Origin: an uncultured Christensenella sp.
Lineage (GTDB): Bacteria > Bacillota > Clostridia > Christensenellales > Borkfalkiaceae
Direction: 5' to 3'
NCBI GenBank assembly: GCA_910579585.1
Contig: CAJTVA010000018.1
Span: 1-27,869 of the forward strand
DNA: 27,869 nucleotides
The notes under the pieces are model-generated. The model was not told where the DNA came from, made no database searches, and saw nothing but the letters and a program-made list of their open reading frames with translations. The translations under genes were made by a program, and so were the position numbers. Shown here piece by piece: positions 1 to 6,446 of this stretch. Numbering within the stretch: the stretch's first letter is position 1; every line of letters begins with the position of its first letter.

Positions 1-43
1 CCGCAATTTTGCGGGTGGGCGCACTTTATGTATTATTGAAAAA

Positions 44-259
44 TCAAACGTTACAGTCCGATTTTCCGGGCGTTGTCAAGAGGAGCAAAATAAGCAATAT
101 AAGTAACGAGTCGTTATTTACGGAACTTCTTCCGCAACTTCTTTCGCAGTCATAATTATCTTCCACACATACCCCGTTATGCAAAATCTCGGTCCGCGGT
201 TCGTGAACCAAAACTCCGCCGTCGCGTGTGTGAAACAAAAAATTACCGTAACCGTTCAT
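44..259 (-). CDS. small hypothetical protein with Leu-rich tail
   Basis: This 71-residue reading frame lies 38 nt downstream of yyaC on the same strand and could be its operon partner. The N-terminal half is polar. Residues about 51-61 form a short Leu/Ile run (LLILLILLLL) followed by a polar C-terminus, which suggests a membrane-interacting segment. There is only a weak GGAA-type ribosome binding site about 12 nt before the ATG. I do not recognise a family. Small proteins with a Leu-rich end are common in spore formers, but that link is inference. It could be a chance frame. Confidence 0.4.
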   Translation of the reverse strand: MNGYGNFLFHTRDGGVLVHEPRTEILHNGVCVEDNYDCERSCGRSSVNNDSLLILLILLLLTTPGKSDCNV

Positions 260-297
260 TACTATATTCTATTCCGAAATATCAAAAGAAGTTACCG

Positions 298-882
298 TTA
301 AACCGATTTTTTATCGAAAACGTCGACTTCGCTTCTCCAACTGCCTTTTTGAAGGCTTTCTATTATAAAGGAAGAAACTCCGTCCGCAATTATAGTAGCC
401 ATTTTATAAATAATGTTCAGCCTTGTCGCAGCAAAAAGCGAATAATTGAAAACAGACTTTTCCGCCACAATTCCCATAATCGAAGCGTCGCCTACCGTTT
501 CAAGTTTTTTATTGGCTCCGCTCCCGGGCTTGATTCCCGTAGGCGCAAGCTTAATAAGACCTATATCCCCCGCAATACCTACCGCCGCATCGATTGCAAT
601 AATCGGACTGTCGGGGTGAGTGGCGCGAAGAAATTCGTTCATATATTTTACCTCGTGTGCCGTGATAGGCTTTGCAAGCGTTCCGTAAACATAACAGTTT
701 AACCCCGCAAGCTGATTTTTAAGCATAGTTCCCGCAACAGGGCCCAAACTGTCTCCGACAGACAAATCGCTGCCAATGCAAAGAACCGTAGGGGTCTTGG
801 TAAACTCTGACAGCATCTTTTTAAGCGTCAGACAGATTCCCTGCGGCGCCAATGCGTTATATAAATTGAAAGAATACTCCAT
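298..882 (-). CDS. yyaC: YyaC family spore protein (DUF1256, Gpr-like fold)
   Basis: The 194-residue protein matches the YyaC/DUF1256 family of spore proteins related in fold to the germination protease Gpr. Visible family marks are the GSDLSVGDSLGP segment near residue 37, YGTLAKPITA near residue 66, IDAAVGIAGDIG near residue 97 and a glycine-rich KPGSGANK segment. Length is near the usual value. The start is supported by GAGG five nt before the ATG. In Bacillus subtilis yyaC sits close to parB-parA, and here it also lies beside an ftsH-parA-parB cluster, which fits the assignment. A SigF-like promoter is seen upstream. The molecular activity of YyaC in spores is not well established. Confidence 0.9.
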   Translation of the reverse strand: MEYSFNLYNALAPQGICLTLKKMLSEFTKTPTVLCIGSDLSVGDSLGPVAGTMLKNQLAGLNCYVYGTLAKPITAHEVKYMNEFLRATHPDSPIIAIDAAVGIAGDIGLIKLAPTGIKPGSGANKKLETVGDASIMGIVAEKSVFNYSLFAATRLNIIYKMATIIADGVSSFIIESLQKGSWRSEVDVFDKKSV

Positions 883-896
883 ACTAACCTCATAGC

Positions 897-926
897 AGTT
901 ATTGCCAAGGTAAAAAGAAAATATAA
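897..926 (-). promoter_or_regulatory. candidate SigF (forespore) promoter of yyaC
   Basis: Read on the minus strand: TTATA (926-922), 15 nt, GGCAATAACT (906-897). This fits the SigF pattern GYWTA then GGNRANANTW except for the first base and one late base. The spoIIR promoter in this window has the same spacing and the same GGCAATAA core. Motif reading only. Confidence 0.5.
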
Positions 927-1028
927 TATCTTTCCATAATATCCTTAAAATCCGTTAAAAGTTCCCAAAAAATTCGGCGCAATTGTTTTCTGGATAATTT
1001 TAATCGAAAAATTCCACATTTTTACACA

Positions 1029-1218
1029 TTATCCACAACAAAGCAAGCGCTTGAACAAGCAATTAAGCGCATTTTATCCACAAAAAATACACAAATTAAG
1101 CCGTGTAAGGGCATATTCCGAAAATTTTGAAAAAAACCTTGGGAATTGTCCACATAAAAATTGCTGAGTTTTTAACAAAAGCCACAAAAAACCCACAAAA
1201 ATTGAAAAATTATCCACA
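1029..1218 (+). other. oriC: DnaA-box cluster, candidate oriC
   Basis: Three perfect DnaA boxes TTATCCACA lie on the same strand at 1029-1037, 1074-1082 and 1210-1218. A one-mismatch box TTGTCCACA is at 1146-1154. The surrounding 883-1450 interval has no credible gene and is very AT-rich. Parallel boxes in an AT-rich gap next to parS-like sites and parAB are what a Firmicutes chromosomal origin looks like. No dnaA or dnaN gene is in the window, so this is either an origin unlinked from dnaA or a secondary DnaA-binding cluster. Confidence 0.6.
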
Positions 1219-1241
1219 ATTTCCAAAAAATAAGCGTTATA

Positions 1242-1257
1242 CGTTCCACGTGAAACA
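1242..1257 (+). other. parS: parS-like site 1
   Basis: The 16-mer CGTTCCACGTGAAACA matches the Firmicutes parS consensus TGTTNCACGTGAAACA at all but the first base. It lies 24 bp after the last DnaA box and upstream of the ftsH-parA-parB cluster. ParB/Spo0J would load here as a CTP-dependent clamp. Confidence 0.8.
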
Positions 1258-1284
1258 TTAAAATAGCGAAAAAATTTGGTTGAA

Positions 1285-1300
1285 TGTTCCACGGGAAACA
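1285..1300 (+). other. parS: parS-like site 2
   Basis: TGTTCCACGGGAAACA matches the parS consensus with one mismatch (G for T at position 10). It lies 27 bp beyond site 1 in the same orientation. Confidence 0.7.
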
Positions 1301-1450
1301 TTTTTGAATAGGCTAAAAACAGTAAAAAACATATAGCGCAAAGCAAAATTTTACAGTCTTTCGACATAAATACACCAATTTTGCAGGCAAAGAATAAAGT
1401 GAAAATACTGTAAAAATTAGGTGAGAGGGCAAACTTTTTAAGGCAAATGC

Positions 1451-1480
1451 TTGCAAAAACGCTTACACATCTGTTATAAT
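1451..1480 (+). promoter_or_regulatory. SigA promoter of ftsH operon
   Basis: TTGCAA (1451-1456), 18 nt, TATAAT (1475-1480). Transcription would start near 1487, leaving a short leader that contains the AAGGAG site at 1498-1503. This rules out a TTG at 1451 as the translation start, since it lies in the -35 box. Confidence 0.75.
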
Positions 1481-1510
1481 AATTATCAGTTTATAAAAAG
1501 GAGCAATATT

Positions 1511-3652
1511 TTGAATAAAAAAGGCAAAATTATATTCGGACTAATAATATTCGTCCTTGTTGTTGCCGCCGTAGTCGTCATTTTAACGCGAACTTTAAAC
1601 AGTGGCGCCGCAAAAAGAACTACGACGCAATTTATTAACTATATGGAGAACGCCCAATACTTTGTCAGAGATGACGACGGTGCATATAAGCCCAACGGCG
1701 TTGGTTATGCGCCTAATTACGAAAATGACAAATTAGTAAGCGCCAAAGACCCCGACAAAACACTTGAGGGCTACAAAATAGTCGACGGAGTAGCTGTTAC
1801 CGACGACGAAAAAGCAGAACCTCTTATAGTAATATGGAAAGTAGAGTTCAACGCTTACGAATACAAGGGCTATACTTATAACACGGCAACCGGCAGAACG
1901 GTGCTTGCATACTATTGCTACGGACCTTCGCAATATGGTTCCGACGGTTTACAGCAAATACGCGCCCTTGCCGAAGAGTTGGGCGTAGAAGTAGATATGA
2001 CAAACCCGAATGCGGGAAGCTGGGTTTCAACTGCGTTTTCGGTTCTATCGATTGTAATCGTCTGCGTTGTGTTCTTCCTTATTATCCGCTCTTCGATGGG
2101 CGGCGGCGGAAAGATGATGAGCTTCGCCAAGACCAAGGCCCGCGTCACTACCAATATCAAGGTGCGCTTCACCGATGTGGCGGGCGCAGAGGAAGAAAAG
2201 GTTGAACTTGCAGAGGTCGTAGAGTTCTTGCGCCAGCCTAAAAAGTTCTCGGATTTGGGGGCGCGCATTCCTAAGGGCGTGCTGCTTGTAGGCCCTCCCG
2301 GAACGGGTAAAACGTTGTTCGCTAAAGCCGTTGCAGGCGAAGCGGGCGTGCCGTTCTTCTCGGTTTCGGGTTCCGATTTCGTTGAAATGTACGTCGGCGT
2401 GGGTGCATCACGCGTACGCGACTTATTTGAAATGGCTAAGAAAAACCAGCCCTGCATCATCTTTATCGACGAAATCGACGCAGTCGGCAGACACCGAGGC
2501 GCGGGTCTTGGCGGCGGCAACGACGAAAGAGAGCAGACCTTAAACCAGATACTGGTTCAGATGGACGGCTTTGAAAGCAACGAGGGTGTTATCGTAATCG
2601 CGGCAACCAACCGTGCGGATATTCTCGACCCCGCGCTTATGCGTCCCGGACGTTTTGACAGACAGATTTTCGTAAATCTTCCCGACGTAAAGGGCAGAGA
2701 ACAGATTTTAAAGGTTCACGCCCGCAACAAACCCGTTTCCCCCGACGTCAATTTCAAGACGGTTGCGCGTATGACTGCGGGCTTCTCGGGAGCAGATCTT
2801 GCAAATGTATTAAACGAAGCCGCGATACTCGCCGCACGTGCGGACAAAAAGTTTATAACTAACTCTGAACTTTACGAAGCAATAAATAAAGTCGAAATGG
2901 GGCCCCAGAAGAAGAGCCACGTCGTTACCGAAAGCGACAAGCGTATTACTGCTTATCACGAATCGGGTCACGCAATCATTGCAAAGCTCTGCAAAAACTT
3001 CTATCCCGTTCACGAAGTTACGATTATCCCCCGCGGTAACGCGCTCGGTTATACGTCCATTCGTCCCGATAACGACGACGTGCATATGGCGAAATCGTTC
3101 CTTTTAGACAGAATTTGTATGGGCTTAGGCGGCAGGGTTGCCGAAGAGATTGCTATTAAAGAGGTATGTACCGGTGCTTCGGGCGACATTAAGCAAGTTA
3201 CTGAAATTGCCAAGTCCATGGTCACCGAGTGGGGTATGAGCGATAAGCTCGGGCTTCTTGCTTACGGTTCGGACTCTCAGACGGTATTCCTCGGCAAAGA
3301 TATGGAAACGCACAACGTTTACTCTGACGAAACGGCGAAAATCATTGACCAGGAAATGCGTAAAATTATCGACGAAGCTCACGCCCGCGCGACGAAGCTT
3401 TTGACGGATAATCGCCAAATTTTGGACAATATGGCTAGGGTGCTTATCGAACGCGAAACCATTTACACCGAAGAGGTGGATATGCTTATGGAAGGCAAAA
3501 CGGTCGAAGAAATTTTGAAATATATGGACGAAGAAGACGCGAAGCACGTAGAAAACGCATTCAAAAAATATGAAGCCGAGCCCGACGAACAGCCCTCGGA
3601 AGACAATAAAGACGGCGGTAACGACGACGGAGAAAAAAATATTCGCTTCTGA
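1511..3652 (+). CDS. ftsH: ATP-dependent zinc metalloprotease FtsH
   Basis: Membrane-bound AAA+ protease that degrades misfolded and regulatory membrane and cytosolic proteins. I place the start at TTG 1511, 7 nt after AAGGAG, giving 713 residues. Layout: N-terminal membrane segment (about 7-27), an extracytoplasmic domain, a second membrane segment (about 178-198), then the AAA module with Walker A GPPGTGKT (261-268), Walker B IIFIDEIDAVG and the second region of homology ending in RPGRFDR. The zinc site HESGH is at 483-487, and the GASGD segment further on supplies the third ligand. The last 30 residues are acidic and poorly conserved in type. It is the first gene of an apparent operon with parA and parB, an unusual neighbourhood for ftsH. 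Confidence 0.97.
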   Translation: MNKKGKIIFGLIIFVLVVAAVVVILTRTLNSGAAKRTTTQFINYMENAQYFVRDDDGAYKPNGVGYAPNYENDKLVSAKDPDKTLEGYKIVDGVAVTDDEKAEPLIVIWKVEFNAYEYKGYTYNTATGRTVLAYYCYGPSQYGSDGLQQIRALAEELGVEVDMTNPNAGSWVSTAFSVLSIVIVCVVFFLIIRSSMGGGGKMMSFAKTKARVTTNIKVRFTDVAGAEEEKVELAEVVEFLRQPKKFSDLGARIPKGVLLVGPPGTGKTLFAKAVAGEAGVPFFSVSGSDFVEMYVGVGASRVRDLFEMAKKNQPCIIFIDEIDAVGRHRGAGLGGGNDEREQTLNQILVQMDGFESNEGVIVIAATNRADILDPALMRPGRFDRQIFVNLPDVKGREQILKVHARNKPVSPDVNFKTVARMTAGFSGADLANVLNEAAILAARADKKFITNSELYEAINKVEMGPQKKSHVVTESDKRITAYHESGHAIIAKLCKNFYPVHEVTIIPRGNALGYTSIRPDNDDVHMAKSFLLDRICMGLGGRVAEEIAIKEVCTGASGDIKQVTEIAKSMVTEWGMSDKLGLLAYGSDSQTVFLGKDMETHNVYSDETAKIIDQEMRKIIDEAHARATKLLTDNRQILDNMARVLIERETIYTEEVDMLMEGKTVEEILKYMDEEDAKHVENAFKKYEAEPDEQPSEDNKDGGNDDGEKNIRF

Positions 3653-3668
3653 TGTTTCCCGTGAAACG
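3653..3668 (-). other. parS: parS-like site 3 between ftsH and parA
   Basis: On the minus strand this reads CGTTTCACGGGAAACA, two mismatches from the parS consensus and sharing the central CACGGGAAACA with site 2. It begins at the base after the ftsH stop codon and ends 40 bp before the parA ATG, a place where ParB binding could also affect transcription into parA. Confidence 0.6.
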
Positions 3669-3708
3669 TACAGGAAAACTTACGCAATAGAGAAAAAGTT
3701 GGAGTAGT

Positions 3709-4473
3709 ATGGGTAAAATAATTTCTTTTACTAACAAAAAGGGCGGCGTCGGCAAGACGACGACCGCAATAAATATGGCGGCGTATTGCGCGGATATGGG
3801 CAAGAAAGTCCTGCTGGTCGACATTGACTCGCAGGGCAACGCCACCACAGGGCTTGGGTTTTCGAAAAGTTCTTTAAAGAAGTCGGTCTACAACGTGCTT
3901 ATCGAGGACGATGCGGCCGCCGCGAATATCCTGCCCACACAGGTAAAGCTTTTAGACGTTCTGCCCGCCAACGTCGACTTGACGGGCGCGGAAGTTGATT
4001 TGGTTTATAAGAGGAATAGAGAGCGCATATTAAAAAGTGCGCTCGATAAAGTGCGCGCCGATTACGATTACATATTTATAGACTGCCCGCCGTCATTGGG
4101 GCTTTTGACGATAAACGCCTGGGTCGCTTCGGATTCTATAATCATTCCTATGCAGTCGGAATATTATGCTTTAGAGGGCGTAAGCCAGCTTATGAACACC
4201 ATTGCAATGGTCAAACAACACCTCAACCCGCAGCTCGCGATTGAGGGGGTTGTAATAACGATGTACGACGGCAGGGCGCTTATTTCCAAGCAGATTACGG
4301 CTGAGATAAAGAAATTCTTCAAAACGAAGCTGTTCGAAATAATAATTCCCCGCAACGTACGGCTAGCCGAGGCCCCCAGCCATGGCGTGCCTATTTTGTT
4401 GCACGACCCGAAATGCGTCGGGGCGAGGGCGTACAAAGCGTTGACCGAAGAGTTTCTGTCTAAACAAAGATAA
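3709..4473 (+). CDS. parA: chromosome partitioning ATPase ParA/Soj
   Basis: The 254-residue protein is a deviant-Walker ATPase of the ParA/MinD group. It starts with the signature KKGGVGKTT, with the diagnostic first lysine at 11 and the P-loop lysine at 16. VDIDSQGNATTGLG and IDCPPSLGLLT follow in the expected order and spacing. The length is typical of chromosomal Soj. It binds DNA non-specifically as an ATP dimer and works with ParB at parS to segregate origins. In sporulating Firmicutes it also influences DnaA and Spo0A-dependent events. GGAG lies four nt before the ATG. It sits between ftsH and parB, 41 nt before parB, so co-transcription is likely. Confidence 0.97.
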   Translation: MGKIISFTNKKGGVGKTTTAINMAAYCADMGKKVLLVDIDSQGNATTGLGFSKSSLKKSVYNVLIEDDAAAANILPTQVKLLDVLPANVDLTGAEVDLVYKRNRERILKSALDKVRADYDYIFIDCPPSLGLLTINAWVASDSIIIPMQSEYYALEGVSQLMNTIAMVKQHLNPQLAIEGVVITMYDGRALISKQITAEIKKFFKTKLFEIIIPRNVRLAEAPSHGVPILLHDPKCVGARAYKALTEEFLSKQR

Positions 4474-4514
4474 TTACAAGGACCCCGCACGGGAGAAGAG
4501 AAAAGGAGTGAATT

Positions 4515-5426
4515 ATGGCAAAGGGATTAGGAAAGGGGCTTGATGCGCTGTTCGGGGAAACCGAGGCGGCTTATGAGAGGGTGTACGAGCACAGAAATGC
4601 TTTCGAGTACACCGAAGAAGAGCGGAAGAACGCGGAAGAGATGTCGCTTGACAAGATTTCCGCAAACCCCAACCAGCCGAGAAAGAACTTTGACGAGCAG
4701 GCTCTAAAAGAACTTTCCGACTCTATAAAAAAACACGGCGTAATTATGCCTATAGTCGTCAACGACAACGGCGACGGCAGCTATATGATAATCGCGGGCG
4801 AACGTCGTTTCAGGGCCTGTAAGCTTGCAGGCAGGCTGACGATACCCGTAGTTATCCGCAAGTATTCGGCTAGGGAGATTAAGGAAATTTCCCTTATCGA
4901 GAACCTGCAAAGGGAGGACCTGAATCCGATTGAAGCGGCTACGGCAATGAAACAGCTTATGGTCGATTATAAGCTCACTCAGGACGAACTCGCGGAAAGA
5001 ATAGGCAAGTCCCGCCCAGCGATTGCCAACACGCTAAGGTTATTGAATTTGTGCCCCGAAGTTATATCTCTCGTCGCCGAGGGCAAACTTTCGGCGGGTC
5101 ACGCAAGAACGATAGTTCCCCTACCTTCGGAAGAACAGGTCAACTTCGCGCATGATGCTATCCGCAGTCAGTACTCGGTAAGGGAGCTTGAAAAAAAGGT
5201 ACGCGCCTACAATATCCCTCCCGAAGTTTTGGAAGAGCGCAAAAAGAAAAAGCGTGCGCTTGCTTCCATCGAGCTTAAACAGCTGGTGGAAAGAATGCGC
5301 TTTACTTTCAGAACCAAGGTCAGCCTTATCGGCACCGATAAGAAAGGACGTATTTATATCGACTATTATTCCCGTGACGATTTAGACAGAATCTCCGAAA
5401 TTCTCGATATTATAGATAAACTTTAA
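4515..5426 (+). CDS. parB: chromosome partitioning protein ParB/Spo0J
   Basis: The 303-residue protein has the full ParB layout. An N-terminal segment is followed by the CTP-binding domain with NPNQPRKNF near residue 54 and the GERRFR motif at 95-100. A helix-turn-helix domain containing LTQDELAERIGKSRPAIANT reads parS, and a C-terminal dimerisation domain ends the protein. AAGGAG sits just ahead of the ATG. ParB loads at parS, slides as a CTP clamp and recruits SMC/condensin. Three parS-like sites occur within 3.3 kb upstream. A bidirectional terminator follows 19 nt after the stop. Confidence 0.97.
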   Translation: MAKGLGKGLDALFGETEAAYERVYEHRNAFEYTEEERKNAEEMSLDKISANPNQPRKNFDEQALKELSDSIKKHGVIMPIVVNDNGDGSYMIIAGERRFRACKLAGRLTIPVVIRKYSAREIKEISLIENLQREDLNPIEAATAMKQLMVDYKLTQDELAERIGKSRPAIANTLRLLNLCPEVISLVAEGKLSAGHARTIVPLPSEEQVNFAHDAIRSQYSVRELEKKVRAYNIPPEVLEERKKKKRALASIELKQLVERMRFTFRTKVSLIGTDKKGRIYIDYYSRDDLDRISEILDIIDKL

Positions 5427-5445
5427 TCGGCGAAATAAAATTATA

Positions 5446-5482
5446 GCGCCCCCTAAAAACTGACACCGTTTTTAGAGGGCGC
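5446..5482. terminator. bidirectional terminator after parB
   Basis: A 15-nt arm (5446-5460) pairs with 5468-5482 with one mismatch around a 7-nt loop. T-rich sequence follows on the plus side, with A/T-rich sequence on the other. It separates parB from the convergent gene ending at 5491. Confidence 0.8.
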
Positions 5483-5490
5483 ATAACTTT

Positions 5491-5736
5491 TTATATTATT
5501 ATAACCACTTCCACGCCGTCACAGGTTTTTACGTTCACCAGCTCGATTTTTCCGAGCTGTTTTTTCGTCCTTTTTACCGCACGCAAAATTTCCCGCTTCA
5601 ACTGCCGCGACTTTTTAAGCGTATAGCCCGATTTTTTCAACTCTCTTTTGGCACAGCCCATACAAATTCCGCCAACGAAAGCGTTCGGCAACAGGAATTT
5701 AAGCCGTAGCTTTTTCAGTTTGACTTTTACGGTCAT
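5491..5736 (-). CDS. small basic protein resembling the regulator's C-terminal domain
   Basis: This 81-residue, very basic protein is translationally coupled to the XRE regulator upstream: the regulator's stop overlaps this ATG by 4 nt. Both ends resemble the C-terminal part of that regulator. VKVKLKKLRLKFLLP at the start compares with the regulator's KGDIVNVNLPLSIAEVF. GKIELVNVKTCDGVEVVI at the end compares with GKLIEIKSAEGDVVEGW. A single CxxC pair (MGC plus the Cys three residues earlier) is present near residue 25. I do not recognise a named family. A modulating partner of the regulator is plausible but unproven. Confidence 0.6.
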   Translation of the reverse strand: MTVKVKLKKLRLKFLLPNAFVGGICMGCAKRELKKSGYTLKKSRQLKREILRAVKRTKKQLGKIELVNVKTCDGVEVVIII

Positions 5737-6221
5737 TCAACCCAACCTTCCACAACGTCGCCCTCGGCAGACTTAATTTCTATAAGTTTCCCTACCGCGC
5801 CCAACTGCACCAGCGAAACGACCTGAGCAAGGTCAATCTTTTCAAGCAACGCGTTCGCCGTTTCGTTCACGCCGCGAATGCTTCCGCTCTTTAAAAAGAC
5901 CTCGGCAATGGATAGGGGCAGGTTTACGTTCACGATGTCGCCTTTTTTACTTAGAACTTTCAGCTTAAACATCATTTTTGTCAGGTCGACCAGCTCGGGC
6001 GCAACCGCCGCAACTTCCTTTTTGCGCACGCCTAAAAGCTCGTCGCAAGAGATGTTGAAAAGCTTCGCAAGCGTTGGCAAAAGCGAAATATCGGGCGCGC
6101 TCAACCCGTTTTCCCACTTGGAAACGGCTTGCGCCGACACCGAGCACTTCTCCGCCAGAACTTCCTGCGTGAGGTTGGCTTTCTTTCTGTAATACGCAAT
6201 TCTTTCACTTAAACTGTTCAT
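5733..6221 (-). CDS. XRE-family transcriptional regulator with C-terminal sensor-like domain
   Basis: Residues 1-62 form a typical Cro/C1 helix-turn-helix: IAYYRKKANLTQEVLAEKC, then SVSAQAVSKWENGLSAPDIS and LAKLFNISCDELLG. Residues about 85-162 are a separate domain with a repeated beta-like pattern (KKGDIVNVNLPLSIAEVF, then GKLIEIKSAEGDVVEGWVE) often found after XRE domains in Clostridia. No ligand is known to me. AGGAG precedes the ATG and a SigA promoter lies upstream. An ACCGCGGT palindrome between promoter and start (about 6243-6250) could be its own operator. It is coupled to the small basic protein downstream. Confidence 0.85.
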   Translation of the reverse strand: MNSLSERIAYYRKKANLTQEVLAEKCSVSAQAVSKWENGLSAPDISLLPTLAKLFNISCDELLGVRKKEVAAVAPELVDLTKMMFKLKVLSKKGDIVNVNLPLSIAEVFLKSGSIRGVNETANALLEKIDLAQVVSLVQLGAVGKLIEIKSAEGDVVEGWVE

Positions 6222-6259
6222 AAAAATACTCCTGAAATTTTTACCGCGGTTATGCCTTA

Positions 6260-6288
6260 ATTATACCCGACCCCGTGCGGAAAGTCCA
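6260..6288 (-). promoter_or_regulatory. SigA promoter of the XRE operon
   Basis: On the minus strand: TGGACT (6288-6283), 17 nt, TATAAT (6265-6260). The leader then carries an ACCGCGGT palindrome and an AGGAG site before the ATG at 6221. Confidence 0.65.
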
Positions 6289-6320
6289 CATACCAAACGT
6301 TGAAAACCCGCAAAAATAAA

Positions 6321-6355
6321 CAACCGCAGGTTGAGAATTTCCCAACCTGCGGTTG
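6321..6355 (-). terminator. terminator of the sleB-ypeB operon
   Basis: A perfect 13-bp stem (6321-6333 with 6343-6355) with a 9-nt loop. Reading on the minus strand it is followed by a T-rich tract (TTTATTTTT), so it ends transcription coming from ypeB. Confidence 0.8.
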
Positions 6356-6446
6356 TCGCCGCGCCGTTCCGGCTCATACTTGCCGTAGCGTGAAGTACGG
6401 GTCTTATTGGCGTCGGCTTAATATTGCAATTAACCGTCTTAACGTT

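Noticed and set aside
1..14. Palindrome CCGCAATTTTGCGG at the window edge
   Set aside because: It may be a terminator stem, but the sequence needed to see a T tract lies outside the window.
1074..1367. 97-residue frame on the minus strand
   Set aside because: It covers two DnaA boxes and both parS-like sites, has no RBS and no recognisable protein pattern.
1918..2520. 200-residue minus-strand frame inside ftsH
   Set aside because: Antisense to conserved AAA motifs of ftsH and without homology features.
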